Source: Solobacterium sp. (GTDB lineage Bacteria > Bacillota_I > Bacilli_A > Erysipelotrichales > Erysipelotrichaceae). Taken from it: DNA of 11,501 bases. This document shows, one piece after another, positions 1 through 7,064 of this stretch; position 1 is the first letter of the stretch; every line of letters starts with the position of its first letter. The notes beneath the pieces were generated by a model, which saw only the letters and a program-made list of their open reading frames with translations, was not told the origin of the DNA and did not search any database. The position numbers were made by a program, and so were the translations under genes. Location of the stretch: the NCBI GenBank assembly GCA_017543025.1, contig JAFYGX010000066.1:1-11501 (forward strand), read 5' to 3'.

Positions 1-433
1 TCGGGATTACCTTACCGCAGATGTTGCACTTCAGGCGGAACGTTACGTCCCTGATGTCCGCAGCACGCTCTCTCATATAAGCGTCTTCCATCGCTTCGAA
101 CATCGACACCATCATATTTGCAACCTGTTCCGTCGCATATTCGGCGTTGACCTGTTCATTCACGATCATTTCTTCAATCTGGCTGCGCAGATCCGGGTCA
201 TTCGCCATCATGAGATGGGCATCAAATACTGCAAGTTCTTCCGGTGCAAGGCTGAGTGCAGCAACTTCCTTGATTCTCTCAATGTCCTCAACTGTCTGCT
301 CAAATGCAGCATTAAGCTTAGCCAGTTCTTCTTCCGGATTTGCTTCTCGCCGTTCGATGTTCAGCACCGGCTGTTCCAGCTTGTAGACCTTTGCAATAGC
401 AATACCCTGTGATGCAGCAATTCCTTTAAGCAT
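1..433 (-). CDS. ptsI: PTS enzyme I (phosphoenolpyruvate-protein phosphotransferase), N-terminal part
   Basis: Enzyme I takes phosphate from PEP and passes it to HPr, feeding all sugar PTS permeases in the cytoplasm. The 144 visible residues begin MLKGIAASQGIAIAK, the typical EI opening, and contain the ERAADIRDV motif near residue 120, both hallmarks of the HPr-binding N-terminal domain. The gene runs off the left edge, so the phosphohistidine and the PEP-binding barrel are not visible. The ATG at 433-431 has a GGAGGAAAG ribosome binding site and overlaps the 3' end of the upstream acyl carrier protein gene by 8 nt (ATGCTTAA), implying translational coupling. ptsH, the usual upstream partner, is not adjacent. 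The family assignment is very secure; the biological meaning of the ACP neighbour is open. Confidence 0.95.
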   Translation of the reverse strand, partial: MLKGIAASQGIAIAKVYKLEQPVLNIERREANPEEELAKLNAAFEQTVEDIERIKEVAALSLAPEELAVFDAHLMMANDPDLRSQIEEMIVNEQVNAEYATEQVANMMVSMFEAMEDAYMRERAADIRDVTFRLKCNICGKVIP

Positions 434-674
434 GATTGTTACTTTCCTCCTTCATGCATCTGTTTATCAGGTTCTCTACGTCACGTATGCTGCTGACCGA
501 CAGAAGATCTTCATCCTCAATCGCAATACCCAGTGATTCTTCCAGCGCCATCATAAAGTCAACGATTTCATACGAATCCATGCGGAGTGAACGAAATGTC
601 GTAGCGGGTGAAAAATCATCAGGTACTGTTCGATATCTGGAAATCAATTGTCGAATTAAAGCAAGACGTTCCAT
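426..674 (-). CDS. acyl carrier protein-like protein upstream of ptsI
   Basis: An 82-aa protein of ACP size. The sequence LRMDSYEIVDFMMALEESLG (residues 30-49) matches the ACP helix II region, with Ser34 in the DS dipeptide as the predicted 4'-phosphopantetheine site and an acidic helix II/III after it. Tyr follows the Ser where most fatty-acid ACPs have Leu or Met, and the canonical GAD is replaced by RMD, so this may be a specialised carrier or the housekeeping ACP of a divergent lineage. ATG at 674 has an AAGGGAG ribosome binding site. The stop overlaps the ptsI start by 8 nt. A second ACP with the canonical GADSM lies at 9127-9387 in an acyl operon. ACP fold confident; substrate unknown. 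Confidence 0.85.
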   Translation of the reverse strand: MERLALIRQLISRYRTVPDDFSPATTFRSLRMDSYEIVDFMMALEESLGIAIEDEDLLSVSSIRDVENLINRCMKEESNNHA

Positions 675-703
675 AAAGGACTCCCTTTAAAAGAATCTTA
701 CCA

Positions 704-1069
704 TCAATTGCCTTCTAAATCCAGAATTCCGAAAAACTCCGTCACCGCCTTCTCCTTCAGTCTTCGAAACGTATGTTTGGAAACAAAATTCAGATACCAT
801 CCGGCGTCGTTGTTTTCCAGATACTCCTTTCGGATCAGCCATTGTGTCTGCGGCCTGCAGCAAAGCAGTCCCCGATCGATCCGGTATATGAAATCCCTGT
901 CATCCTGAATGCAGTTTTTCAGCGGAGAATTTGCCTGTTCATTCTCCGCCAGGTCCATGCGCAGTGCTGCATTTCTGTAGATGGACCCCAGGTATTTCAG
1001 AACCCGATCCTTCTCGCGCAGCGTATAAACCTTCTTTACTTTTGTACTTCTGTACTGATCTTTTTCCAC
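704..1069 (-). CDS. unrecognised 121-aa protein with HTH-like C-terminus
   Basis: I do not firmly recognise this protein. It is small and basic, with no membrane segment or signal peptide. The start is GTG at 1069-1067, chosen because a very strong GGAGG site sits 6 nt upstream. Residues about 72-118 (PQTQWLIRKEYLENN...WYLNFVSKHTFRRLKEKAVTEFFGIL) have the pattern of a sigma-region-4 or ArpU-like helix-turn-helix: a short helix with bulky hydrophobics, a turn, then a Ser-Lys-x-Thr-[FY]-x-Arg-Leu recognition helix and a final amphipathic helix. A DNA-binding role is therefore inferred. Similar small HTH-like proteins of unknown function occur in mycoplasmas and relatives (the MG284/MPN403 type is my best guess). 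It lies 29 bp upstream of the ACP gene, so the three genes to the left edge probably form one operon. Confidence 0.75.
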   Translation of the reverse strand: MEKDQYRSTKVKKVYTLREKDRVLKYLGSIYRNAALRMDLAENEQANSPLKNCIQDDRDFIYRIDRGLLCCRPQTQWLIRKEYLENNDAGWYLNFVSKHTFRRLKEKAVTEFFGILDLEGN

Positions 1070-1140
1070 GATTATCCTCCTGTCATGTTAAGGGCACACT
1101 GTCCCTGAAGGAATGTGTCTATCCGATCCCGGCATAAGAC

Positions 1141-1169
1141 TTGCTTTAAAAAATCCCTTCACTTAACAT
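1141..1169 (+). promoter_or_regulatory. possible promoter for the 1214 membrane protein
   Basis: TTGCTT (1141-1146) and TAACAT (1164-1169) are separated by 17 bp, giving 3/6 and 4/6 matches to the sigma-A boxes. Placement in the divergent intergenic region supports it, but both boxes are imperfect. The -10 box overlaps the inverted repeat at 1159-1179. Confidence 0.35.
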
Positions 1170-1197
1170 ATAGAAGTGATTTCGGAAAATCCCGAAA
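1159..1197. promoter_or_regulatory. two adjacent inverted repeats in the divergent intergenic region
   Basis: TCACTT (1159-1164) and AAGTGA (1174-1179) form a perfect 6-bp inverted repeat with a 9-bp spacer; directly after it TTTCGG (1180-1185) and CCGAAA (1192-1197) form a second with a 6-bp spacer. The first overlaps the predicted -10 box, which fits an operator; the second would be a hairpin in the leader, just upstream of the weak ribosome binding site of the 1214 gene. Neither is followed by a T-tract on the plus strand, so they are not terminators for that direction. Confidence 0.35.
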
Positions 1198-1213
1198 AAA
1201 GTGAGAAAAAAAT

Positions 1214-1873
1214 ATGAGTTTTCAAAAAAGTACAACCATGTCGGTAAAACGAATACTTATTTCGCTGGGAATTTTTCTGCTCATTCCCATTGTGCGCTAT
1301 CTTCTCTCGCGCGTTACCGGCAGTGATACCCTTTCGTTCATGTTTGCGCTGAACCTGGCAGTCTGGCTTCTTGTTCTTTATGACTGGGAATTATTCGGGC
1401 TTCACTGGAACCGTGCCAAAGCCGTTCCGGCTGACACGCTGATTTACTCAGCTGTCGGTTTCATCGCAATGTTTTTCTGGACGTTTCTCAACAGCAAATA
1501 TCTTGGCGGGTATCTTGTTCTTCCCGATCCGTCCGTATTCCATACAGACCCGATCGCAGGACCTGCAGTCCGCTTTGCATTCAGCTTCTCGCTCGGCACA
1601 ATTATCAGTATTGAATTCAAATGCCTGACCGATCACATGAAAATTCATGCCAGAGAAGCAACCATGATCCTGTTTTCCGGATTTCTGTTCGGACTGATCT
1701 ACACACTTCTGTTTACCCCGTTCCGGTTATCCCTGCTGATTCCGACCTATCTCTACAACATCATTCTCTTTTCACTTATGTCTTATCTGTACAACCAGAC
1801 GCATTCCATTATTCCGGGCATTCTGTCATTCACCGCTGTATATCTCTGCTGGATGATATTCTTTGTTTCCTGA
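1214..1873 (+). CDS. multi-pass membrane protein, degenerate CPBP/Abi-like
   Basis: 219 aa with about seven hydrophobic segments (near residues 12-32, 41-58, 74-92, 118-136, 149-167, 172-192 and 198-218). The C-terminal layout, in particular FSLMSYLYNQTHSIIPGILSF (about 186-206), resembles the third and fourth conserved segments of CPBP intramembrane proteases (small-x-x-Tyr-x-x-[TS]-x-[SN]-[IL]-x-x-[PA]-[IL]). The catalytic EExxxR motif is not present (IEFKCLTDHMK at the corresponding place) and the FxxxH segment reads FGLIYTLLF without His. If it is a CPBP relative it is probably not a protease. The ribosome binding site is weak for ATG 1214 and also for an alternative ATG at 1238. It is the only plus-strand gene, standing alone between two minus-strand units. 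Confidence 0.75.
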   Translation: MSFQKSTTMSVKRILISLGIFLLIPIVRYLLSRVTGSDTLSFMFALNLAVWLLVLYDWELFGLHWNRAKAVPADTLIYSAVGFIAMFFWTFLNSKYLGGYLVLPDPSVFHTDPIAGPAVRFAFSFSLGTIISIEFKCLTDHMKIHAREATMILFSGFLFGLIYTLLFTPFRLSLLIPTYLYNIILFSLMSYLYNQTHSIIPGILSFTAVYLCWMIFFVS

Positions 1874-2193
1874 ACTCTCACCAGAGGATTTTCGTATCGT
1901 CACCTCTTTTCCCGTTTCCGGCAAACTTGGCTGTACCTTCAGAGATGCCTTCCATTACAGAGTACGCAAACAATTGCTGTTTTTACAGGCTGGCATAATG
2001 TGAACGTTTATGCCCATAATAAAAAGATATATGCTTGCATATTCAGCGCATTACAGGGGTGCTCTCAGCACCCGGCATCTCGCTGCTGCAGAATTTCAGT
2101 ACCGCTGCCTTCCATAAGCCATGCAAGGTACCCGGACAGACGAAATCCTGCGCAATGCCGTTCTGCATTCCCTTCTGTTCCTGTCTGTTCCCG
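1874..2193. other. 320-bp intergenic stretch with three perfect hairpins, no gene seen
   Basis: I see no convincing coding frame: the short open frames on both strands lack a ribosome binding site and recognisable protein sequence. Three perfect inverted repeats are closely spaced: GGCATAA/TTATGCC (1992-1998, 2008-2014), ATATGC/GCATAT (2029-2034, 2037-2042) and GGGTGCT/AGCACCC (2057-2063, 2067-2073). A weak AGAGG/CCTCT stem (1883-1907) followed by a short T-run just after the plus-strand gene could be a poor terminator. No known RNA family was recognised. Confidence 0.5.
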
Positions 2194-2219
2194 AAAAAAA
2201 GAGGCTTTGCCTCTTTTTT
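2194..2219. terminator. bidirectional rho-independent terminator after hpf
   Basis: A7-GAGGC-TTT-GCCTC-T6. It begins 2 bp past the hpf stop on the minus strand and also ends plus-strand transcripts coming from the 1214 gene. The A/T flanks make it symmetrical and so functional in both directions. Confidence 0.9.
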
Positions 2220-2221
2220 GA

Positions 2222-2740
2222 TTATTCGGTTTCAATCAGACCATATCCGCCGTTAGCGCGGCGATAAACCACGGAAATCTTATCGCTTTCATCGTCGGTA
2301 TAGATGTAGAAATCGTGGTTGGAAAGCTCCATCTGCATGATCGCTTCTTCCAGATCCATCTTTTCCGCAGTGATTGTTTTTGTCTTTACCGGAATATCTT
2401 CCTCGGTATCCAGTTCCATCAGGAAGTTTTCCGCAAGCGAATCGCGGTGACGCCGGTTCAGTCTTGTCTTCTGTCTGCGGAGCTGATCTTCCAGCTTGTC
2501 AATTGCGAGATCGACTGCCGCATACAGATCTTCATGTTCCACTTCTGTTCTGAGAATACCAACCCTAGTCGGAATTGTCACTTCAATCTTCTGAGATGCC
2601 GGATAAACTCTCGCAACGACACGGGCTGTCGTGTTCTCATCAATCAGAAGATATTTCTGAAGCAACGCAAGTTTCTTTTCGATCTTCTCCCGCATGGGGT
2701 CTGTAATGGTAATATTCTTCCCTACAATCTCAAAACGCAT
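2222..2740 (-). CDS. hpf: ribosome hibernation promoting factor, long form
   Basis: 172 aa, the length of long-form Hpf found in Firmicutes. Residues 1-100 are the S30AE ribosome-binding domain (opens MRFEIVGKNITITDPMREKIEKKL, basic patch RRQKTRLNRRHRD at about 88-100), followed by a linker and the C-terminal dimerisation domain from about 118 (MDLEEAIMQMELSNHDFYIY and VVYRRANGGYGLIE). The long form joins two 70S ribosomes into an inactive 100S dimer in stationary phase. ATG 2740 has a GAGAGG ribosome binding site. It is monocistronic, with its own promoter near 2818-2846 and a strong terminator right after the stop. Confidence 0.97.
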   Translation of the reverse strand: MRFEIVGKNITITDPMREKIEKKLALLQKYLLIDENTTARVVARVYPASQKIEVTIPTRVGILRTEVEHEDLYAAVDLAIDKLEDQLRRQKTRLNRRHRDSLAENFLMELDTEEDIPVKTKTITAEKMDLEEAIMQMELSNHDFYIYTDDESDKISVVYRRANGGYGLIETE

Positions 2741-2817
2741 ACATAATCCTCTCTTTCTGTTCAGAAATCGTATTGAATTCGCTGATTTTTATTACAGATA
2801 CTGCTTTTTCTGTCTTT

Positions 2818-2846
2818 ATTATAACCCCTGCACTGCGGAATTCCAT
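2818..2846 (-). promoter_or_regulatory. promoter of hpf
   Basis: A perfect TATAAT (2818-2823 on the minus strand) with ATGGAA (2841-2846), a 4/6 match to the -35 box, at 17-bp spacing. It lies between the terminator of the upstream operon and hpf, leaving an AT-rich leader of about 70 nt. Confidence 0.65.
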
Positions 2847-2867
2847 GTGTGAAAACAACAAAAATTA

Positions 2868-2887
2868 AAACCGGTTTTCACCGGTTT
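2868..2887 (-). terminator. terminator of the rimO - aminopeptidase - DUF2779 operon
   Basis: On the minus strand an 8-bp perfect stem AAACCGGT/ACCGGTTT with a GAAA loop, followed by TAATTTTTGTTGTTTTC. The TGA stop of the DUF2779 gene (2880-2878) lies across the stem and loop, so the last ribosome covers half of the hairpin. Confidence 0.85.
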
Positions 2888-4386
2888 GCACTCGGATTGA
2901 TTCCTTCTGTATCCTGGGAAGTGCCAAGCAGTGACTGCAGCCAGCGAAAGACAACCAGCGCCGCATAACTGTCCATCCCGCAATATGCTTTCAGCTCGGC
3001 AATAATCCGCTCTCTGTCGGCATCCTCTTCTCCGCGGTCAAGATGCCTCCACTGATATACCGCATCCATTCCCTGCTGAATATCCAGTTCCTGATATCCG
3101 GGTTCATTCATCATTGACATGATCCGCTTCAATGTCCAGCTGCCGCGCATCCGTACATCGTACACATACCCGCTCGAAAACGGAATCTGCAGATCCTTCA
3201 TCCGGTTTCGGATCCCAAGCAGCGGTTCAGACAGATCGGGAAACAGATCTGCCAGCTGCTGAATCCGGATTTTTTCCGCTCCTTCCGCATTATAAGCAAC
3301 AACGCTTCCCCCGGATGGAACATCGCGGATCAGCTGCTCCGCAAGCTCTCTTCGGTCATCATGAACAGACAAAAATACCCGATGATCAATCGTTCCATCG
3401 GAATGAAGAATATGAAGGCTGTATTCAAACAGCAGCACATCAAACGGCTTCATTCCCTTATAAGGCGGAATCGCAAAGCATTCCCATTCAAAATCGAGAA
3501 ACGTTACCGGATAAACAACATCTGTGAACCATGCCGAAAGCGCGGAACGGTCTGCGAACCGGCCGCCCAGCCGGTCTGCCATGATCTGTGCGTACTGCAT
3601 CGCAGTGCCTTCAATCATATCAGGATCCGCGTCCTTCAGCTCATGTTTTCCTTCCCGGTCCATCTGATAGCGGCCAGGCGCCCCGGTCAGGGTCAGAATC
3701 GAGTTATCCGGAAGAGCGGTTTCTTCCGGGAAGCACGTATCATAATGCCTGCATTTTTCTCTTCCGCTGCAGCGGATCGTACGTACTGCAGGTGAAATCG
3801 GTTCTTTCTCATATGCCTGCATTCTGGCAATCAGCCTGGCGACATCCGTCATACCGGCCTCAACCGCATCCGCAACAGTCACAGAAGGATGATTGTTCCT
3901 GTTGTAAAAACAACGGCTCACAGTAAAAAGCTTCTTTGCATCAAGCTCCTCTTCTCTTACATATTCAGCGTTCAGGTGAATCACATACAGTTCATTCAGA
4001 GGAATGCCGAGATTCTTCAGAACCCATACCGTATCGCAGTAAAACTGCATATCTGCCGTCCGCGGATACAGGCCGATATACAGAAAATATAATGTCCAGC
4101 CCCCGTCTGTCCGATGGAGAAACGGCACCTTGACTCTCAGCCCGCCATATTCAAAGCGTGCTTTCATCAGCCATTCACAGCTCTTCATCGCTTCCAGCGA
4201 ACGCGGGGGATCATCGTTGCGTTCACCGACAAAGCAGTCATGGGCACCGATTGCTTTTGCCGCAATTGCGGTGACCTCATCATCCAGACGGACAAACCGG
4301 TTGAACGGAACCGGCTCAGACTGCTGGTCCAGCCGGTAGCTCCGGGGACACCGGAGGTATTTTTTCAGATCGGAAATATGATACAT
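2878..4386 (-). CDS. DUF2779 RecB-type / DEDD exonuclease-like protein
   Basis: 502 aa. The N-terminus YHISDLKKYLRCPRSY is the Cas4/RecB-family opening with Cys13; three more Cys follow in CSGREKCRHYDTC (206, 212, 218). One early and three clustered cysteines fit the 4Fe-4S arrangement of AddB/Cas4-type nucleases. The C-terminal half carries a DEDD exonuclease-like pattern: VTFLDFEWE (Asp298, Glu300), VVAYNAEG (about 363-370) and YCGMDSYAAL (Tyr468, Asp472), the DUF2779 domain. Function is presumably nucleic-acid processing, not demonstrated. ATG 4386 is preferred over the longer open frame to 4509 because the latter overlaps the upstream gene by 116 nt, whereas GAGG sits 6 nt before 4386 and the gap to the upstream stop is 7 nt. 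Last gene of the rimO operon. Confidence 0.85.
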   Translation of the reverse strand: MYHISDLKKYLRCPRSYRLDQQSEPVPFNRFVRLDDEVTAIAAKAIGAHDCFVGERNDDPPRSLEAMKSCEWLMKARFEYGGLRVKVPFLHRTDGGWTLYFLYIGLYPRTADMQFYCDTVWVLKNLGIPLNELYVIHLNAEYVREEELDAKKLFTVSRCFYNRNNHPSVTVADAVEAGMTDVARLIARMQAYEKEPISPAVRTIRCSGREKCRHYDTCFPEETALPDNSILTLTGAPGRYQMDREGKHELKDADPDMIEGTAMQYAQIMADRLGGRFADRSALSAWFTDVVYPVTFLDFEWECFAIPPYKGMKPFDVLLFEYSLHILHSDGTIDHRVFLSVHDDRRELAEQLIRDVPSGGSVVAYNAEGAEKIRIQQLADLFPDLSEPLLGIRNRMKDLQIPFSSGYVYDVRMRGSWTLKRIMSMMNEPGYQELDIQQGMDAVYQWRHLDRGEEDADRERIIAELKAYCGMDSYAALVVFRWLQSLLGTSQDTEGINPSANR

Positions 4387-4393
4387 AGCTGCC

Positions 4394-5635
4394 TCAGAAT
4401 ACGAAGTTTCCATTCCGGAATACTTCTGTTTTCGTACCGTCTGCCTGAATTCCATCCACTGTGAGATCTTCTGTCCCGAACATGAAATCAACATGAATCG
4501 AGCTGACATTTCCGCCTGCTTTTTTCAGCTGGGACTCACGCATGGAGTCCCCGCCCTTCAGACTGGTCGGATAACAGGCACCAAGGGCAAGATGGCACGC
4601 AGCATTTTCATCAAACAGCGTATTGAAAAACAGCAGATTCAGATTTGAAATTGCACTGTCATACGGTACAAGCGCCACTTCACCGAGCCGCATACTGCCT
4701 TCGTCGCTTTCCAGCAGGGATGCCAGTGTGTTCGCACCTTTTTCCGCACTCCATTCAGCCACTTTTCCCTTCTTAAATGTAAAGGAGAATCCGTCAATGA
4801 TCTGTCCGTCTTCGTAAAGCGGCCTGGAGGCGACAACCTTCCCTTCGGTTTTCCTGCAGTGAGGTGCCGTGAAGATTTCCTCCGTCGGGATATTCGGATC
4901 AAACCACTGTCCCGTCTTTGAAGCAAGTTCCCTGCCGCCGCCCCAGATGTGATCTCTGACAAGCGGCACAAGAAGATCAGTGCCGATTGCGTTGCGGAAA
5001 TGCAGCGCTTCAAATGCATATTGATTCATCACCTCACAATGGCAGCGGATCAGATCGCCATGCGCCCGCCAGTTTTCTGCAGGATCGCCGTTCTGATCCA
5101 GACACACCGAATGGAAAATCGCCTGATAAAGGGCTTCTTCCGCCTGCTTTGCATCACGGATTTCAGGAAACACCTGTTTTGCCCAGTCTTCATTCGGCAT
5201 CGCCGCAACACACCATTGTCCCTGGCTGTTCATCGTATAAGCTCTGAGCGGCCGGAATGCCGTCGCCCGCGCCTGACGGATCCGCCCGGCTTTCAGTTCA
5301 TCCACACCGCTGCGGCTGTCTGGATGATCGCTTACGATATGAAGAAACGCAGACTGATCATCCTGCTGTTCTCTGCGCTTCAGAAGTTCCGATTTCCTTA
5401 CGGAAGACAGTACATCTTCTGATGCATAAAGCAGATCGTTCCGATCGGTGAAATCATCGGTAAACTGAAACTCCACTTTTCCTGCACCGCACTGATATGC
5501 GGTTTCCTGAAGAATTCTCGCAAATACAATATGTTCCGCCGGGACAGTAATCACAAGTTTCTGTCCCGGTTTCAGATTCACGCCCTCTTTCACGATCAGG
5601 CGTGCATAATCATTCAGTTTTCTGAGTTCCGGCAT
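4394..5635 (-). CDS. M29-family metallo-aminopeptidase
   Basis: 413 aa, the usual length of M29 (AmpS/AP-T/PepS type) enzymes, which remove N-terminal residues from peptides in the cytoplasm using two metal ions. The expected metal-site and catalytic residues are visible: Glu252/253 in NIPTEEIFTAPH, Glu319 in LGEVALVPYDS, His348 and Tyr355 in ENAACHLALGACY, and His381-x-Asp383 in SSIHVDFMFGTEDL, the C-terminal signature of the family. The start ATG 5635 has GAGGAG inside the end of rimO and lies 3 nt after its stop, so translation is probably coupled; the DUF2779 gene follows after 7 nt. Exact substrate preference cannot be read from sequence. Confidence 0.95.
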   Translation of the reverse strand: MPELRKLNDYARLIVKEGVNLKPGQKLVITVPAEHIVFARILQETAYQCGAGKVEFQFTDDFTDRNDLLYASEDVLSSVRKSELLKRREQQDDQSAFLHIVSDHPDSRSGVDELKAGRIRQARATAFRPLRAYTMNSQGQWCVAAMPNEDWAKQVFPEIRDAKQAEEALYQAIFHSVCLDQNGDPAENWRAHGDLIRCHCEVMNQYAFEALHFRNAIGTDLLVPLVRDHIWGGGRELASKTGQWFDPNIPTEEIFTAPHCRKTEGKVVASRPLYEDGQIIDGFSFTFKKGKVAEWSAEKGANTLASLLESDEGSMRLGEVALVPYDSAISNLNLLFFNTLFDENAACHLALGACYPTSLKGGDSMRESQLKKAGGNVSSIHVDFMFGTEDLTVDGIQADGTKTEVFRNGNFVF

Positions 5636-5638
5636 AGC

Positions 5639-6937
5639 TTACAGCTCCTCTGCAATCAGATTCAGGCGGGAAGCCTTTGTCACGCGCACGTTCACAAACT
5701 CTCCGGCTTCATGGTCGCGTACTGCACGAAACCGGACTACCCCGTCCACATTATCCGGGGCATGCATATAACTGCGCCCCGTCAGCATTCCGGTGAGCGG
5801 ATCCCGTCCTTCCACCAGCACTTCCAGTTCCATATTCTTCAATGCCTGAAGGCGGCGGTGACTGATCTCACTCTGGGCTGCCATCAGTTCCTCCAGACGT
5901 CTAAGCTTCTCTTCGGGAGTCACATCATCTTCCAGTTCATAAGCCGGGGTATCTTCTTCCCGTGAATATGTAAACGCACCGAGATGATCCCATTCAATTT
6001 CCTTCAGCAGGCTGAGATTATCTTCATGGTCCTGCAGTGTCTCGCCTGGAAATCCGGCAATCAGGGTTGTCCGCAGCACCGGATGTTCAAACGTTCTGCG
6101 AAGCCGTTCGCAGCGCTCCCGGATCAGTTCCCTGCTGCCTCTTCGATGCATCAGCTTCAGAATCCGGTCACTGCCGTGCTGAACGGGAATATCAAAGTAT
6201 GGCAGAACATGCCGGCTGGACTGAATCGTATCGATCAGATCATCCGGAATCTCATCCGGATAAAGATATAGAATCCGGATCCAGTGAATCCCTTCAATCA
6301 GATCCAGATGCTTCAGAAGCTCTGAAAGCTTCAGCTCCCCGTAGAGATCAATTCCGTAACGGCTGGAATCCTGCGCGATCAGATTGATTTCCTTTACGCC
6401 CTTTTCCGCCAGTGTTCTGACTTCGTTTACGATATCTTCCATCGGCCGGGATACGAAACTGCCCCGGATCAGAGGAATCGCACAGTAACTGCAGCGGTTG
6501 TCACAGCCGTCTGCGATCCGCACATATGCCATCCACGGATTTGCGGACAGCACTCTTGTGGTCTTTCCGTAGGTATTTGCAATCTTCGTGCCCAGCACCT
6601 CGCTGAGTATATTGCCAAGATCCGGATATTCATCGATCGCAATAAACCGATCGACTTCCGGCATCTCCGCTTCCAGGTCGCTCTTATAGCGCTGTGAAAG
6701 ACACCCCATGACAATCAGCTTTTTCAGCGTCCCAGCCTTATAATCAGCGGTATCAAGAATCGTCCGGATTGACTCTGTTTTCGCAGATTCAATAAACCCG
6801 CAGGTGTTGATCACAGCCGCATCCGCTTCCTTCAGCGAACCTGTCAGGGTAATTCCGCTTTCCTGCAGCAGAGCGAGCAGATGTTCGGTATCCACCAGAT
6901 TCTTGGCACAGCCAAGTGATATTACAGCAATTTTCAT
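5639..6937 (-). CDS. rimO: ribosomal protein S12 methylthiotransferase RimO
   Basis: 432 aa radical-SAM enzyme that adds a methylthio group to a conserved Asp of ribosomal protein S12. From the chosen start: N-terminal UPF0004 domain with cluster cysteines 10 (SLGCAKN, the RimO form rather than the MiaB form), 46 (INTCGF) and 79 (MGCLSQ); the radical-SAM CxxxCxxC at 145, 149, 152 (CDNRCSYC); and a C-terminal TRAM domain (LEVLVEGRD to the end). ATG 6937 is chosen over the in-frame ATG at 6961 because that upstream codon overlaps a TGG-TACAAT extended -10 box and the shorter protein starts MKIAVISLGC, as the family does. A GGGAAG site lies upstream. First gene of a three-gene operon with the aminopeptidase and DUF2779 protein. 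Confidence 0.97.
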   Translation of the reverse strand: MKIAVISLGCAKNLVDTEHLLALLQESGITLTGSLKEADAAVINTCGFIESAKTESIRTILDTADYKAGTLKKLIVMGCLSQRYKSDLEAEMPEVDRFIAIDEYPDLGNILSEVLGTKIANTYGKTTRVLSANPWMAYVRIADGCDNRCSYCAIPLIRGSFVSRPMEDIVNEVRTLAEKGVKEINLIAQDSSRYGIDLYGELKLSELLKHLDLIEGIHWIRILYLYPDEIPDDLIDTIQSSRHVLPYFDIPVQHGSDRILKLMHRRGSRELIRERCERLRRTFEHPVLRTTLIAGFPGETLQDHEDNLSLLKEIEWDHLGAFTYSREEDTPAYELEDDVTPEEKLRRLEELMAAQSEISHRRLQALKNMELEVLVEGRDPLTGMLTGRSYMHAPDNVDGVVRFRAVRDHEAGEFVNVRVTKASRLNLIAEEL

Positions 6938-6959
6938 AGTCTTTTTTTCTTCCCGCCCC

Positions 6960-6968
6960 ATTGTACCA
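6960..6968 (-). promoter_or_regulatory. promoter of the rimO operon (extended -10)
   Basis: Minus-strand TGG-TACAAT (TGnTACAAT) ends about 23 bp before the rimO start. The -35 position (TAGGGA, 6983-6988) is poor and falls in the loop of the preceding terminator, so the extended -10 would carry recognition. The leader would be only about 15 nt. Confidence 0.5.
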
Positions 6969-6971
6969 CAG

Positions 6972-6999
6972 AAAAAAAGCGCTCCCTATGGATGCGCTT
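6972..6999 (-). terminator. terminator after the PAP2 - zinc-ribbon gene pair
   Basis: On the minus strand AAGCGC-(ATCCATAGGGA)-GCGCTT followed by five more T; the inner CC/GG bases extend the stem around an ATA loop. It lies 65 bp past the zinc-ribbon stop and just before the rimO promoter. Confidence 0.85.
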
Positions 7000-7064
7000 C
7001 CCCTTCCATCCGCAAGGGTACCGGACACATCGTCCGTTCCCCGGTCTGTTTTCTTTTTCTGGTT

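Noticed and set aside
1180..1200. TTTCGG/CCGAAA followed by an A-run as a terminator for the 704-1069 gene.
   Set aside because: On the minus strand the T-run precedes the stem rather than following it, and it lies upstream of that gene.
2050..2085. TPP-riboswitch-like GGGTGCTGAGAGCACCC on the minus strand.
   Set aside because: Only a short piece resembles the motif; the ACCC-GAACCTGA and AATGCCAGCG parts are absent and no thiamine gene is downstream.
4387..4509. Longer N-terminus for the DUF2779 protein (ATG at 4509).
   Set aside because: It would overlap the aminopeptidase gene by 116 nt, has no ribosome binding site, and the family-like start MYHISDLKKYLRC at 4386 has one.
4949..5422. 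Long plus-strand open frames opposite the aminopeptidase gene.
   Set aside because: Shadow frames of a well-supported conserved gene, with no ribosome binding site or family motifs.
6938..6961. RimO start at 6961, adding eight residues.
   Set aside because: That ATG overlaps the extended -10 box, and family members begin at MKIAVISLGC.
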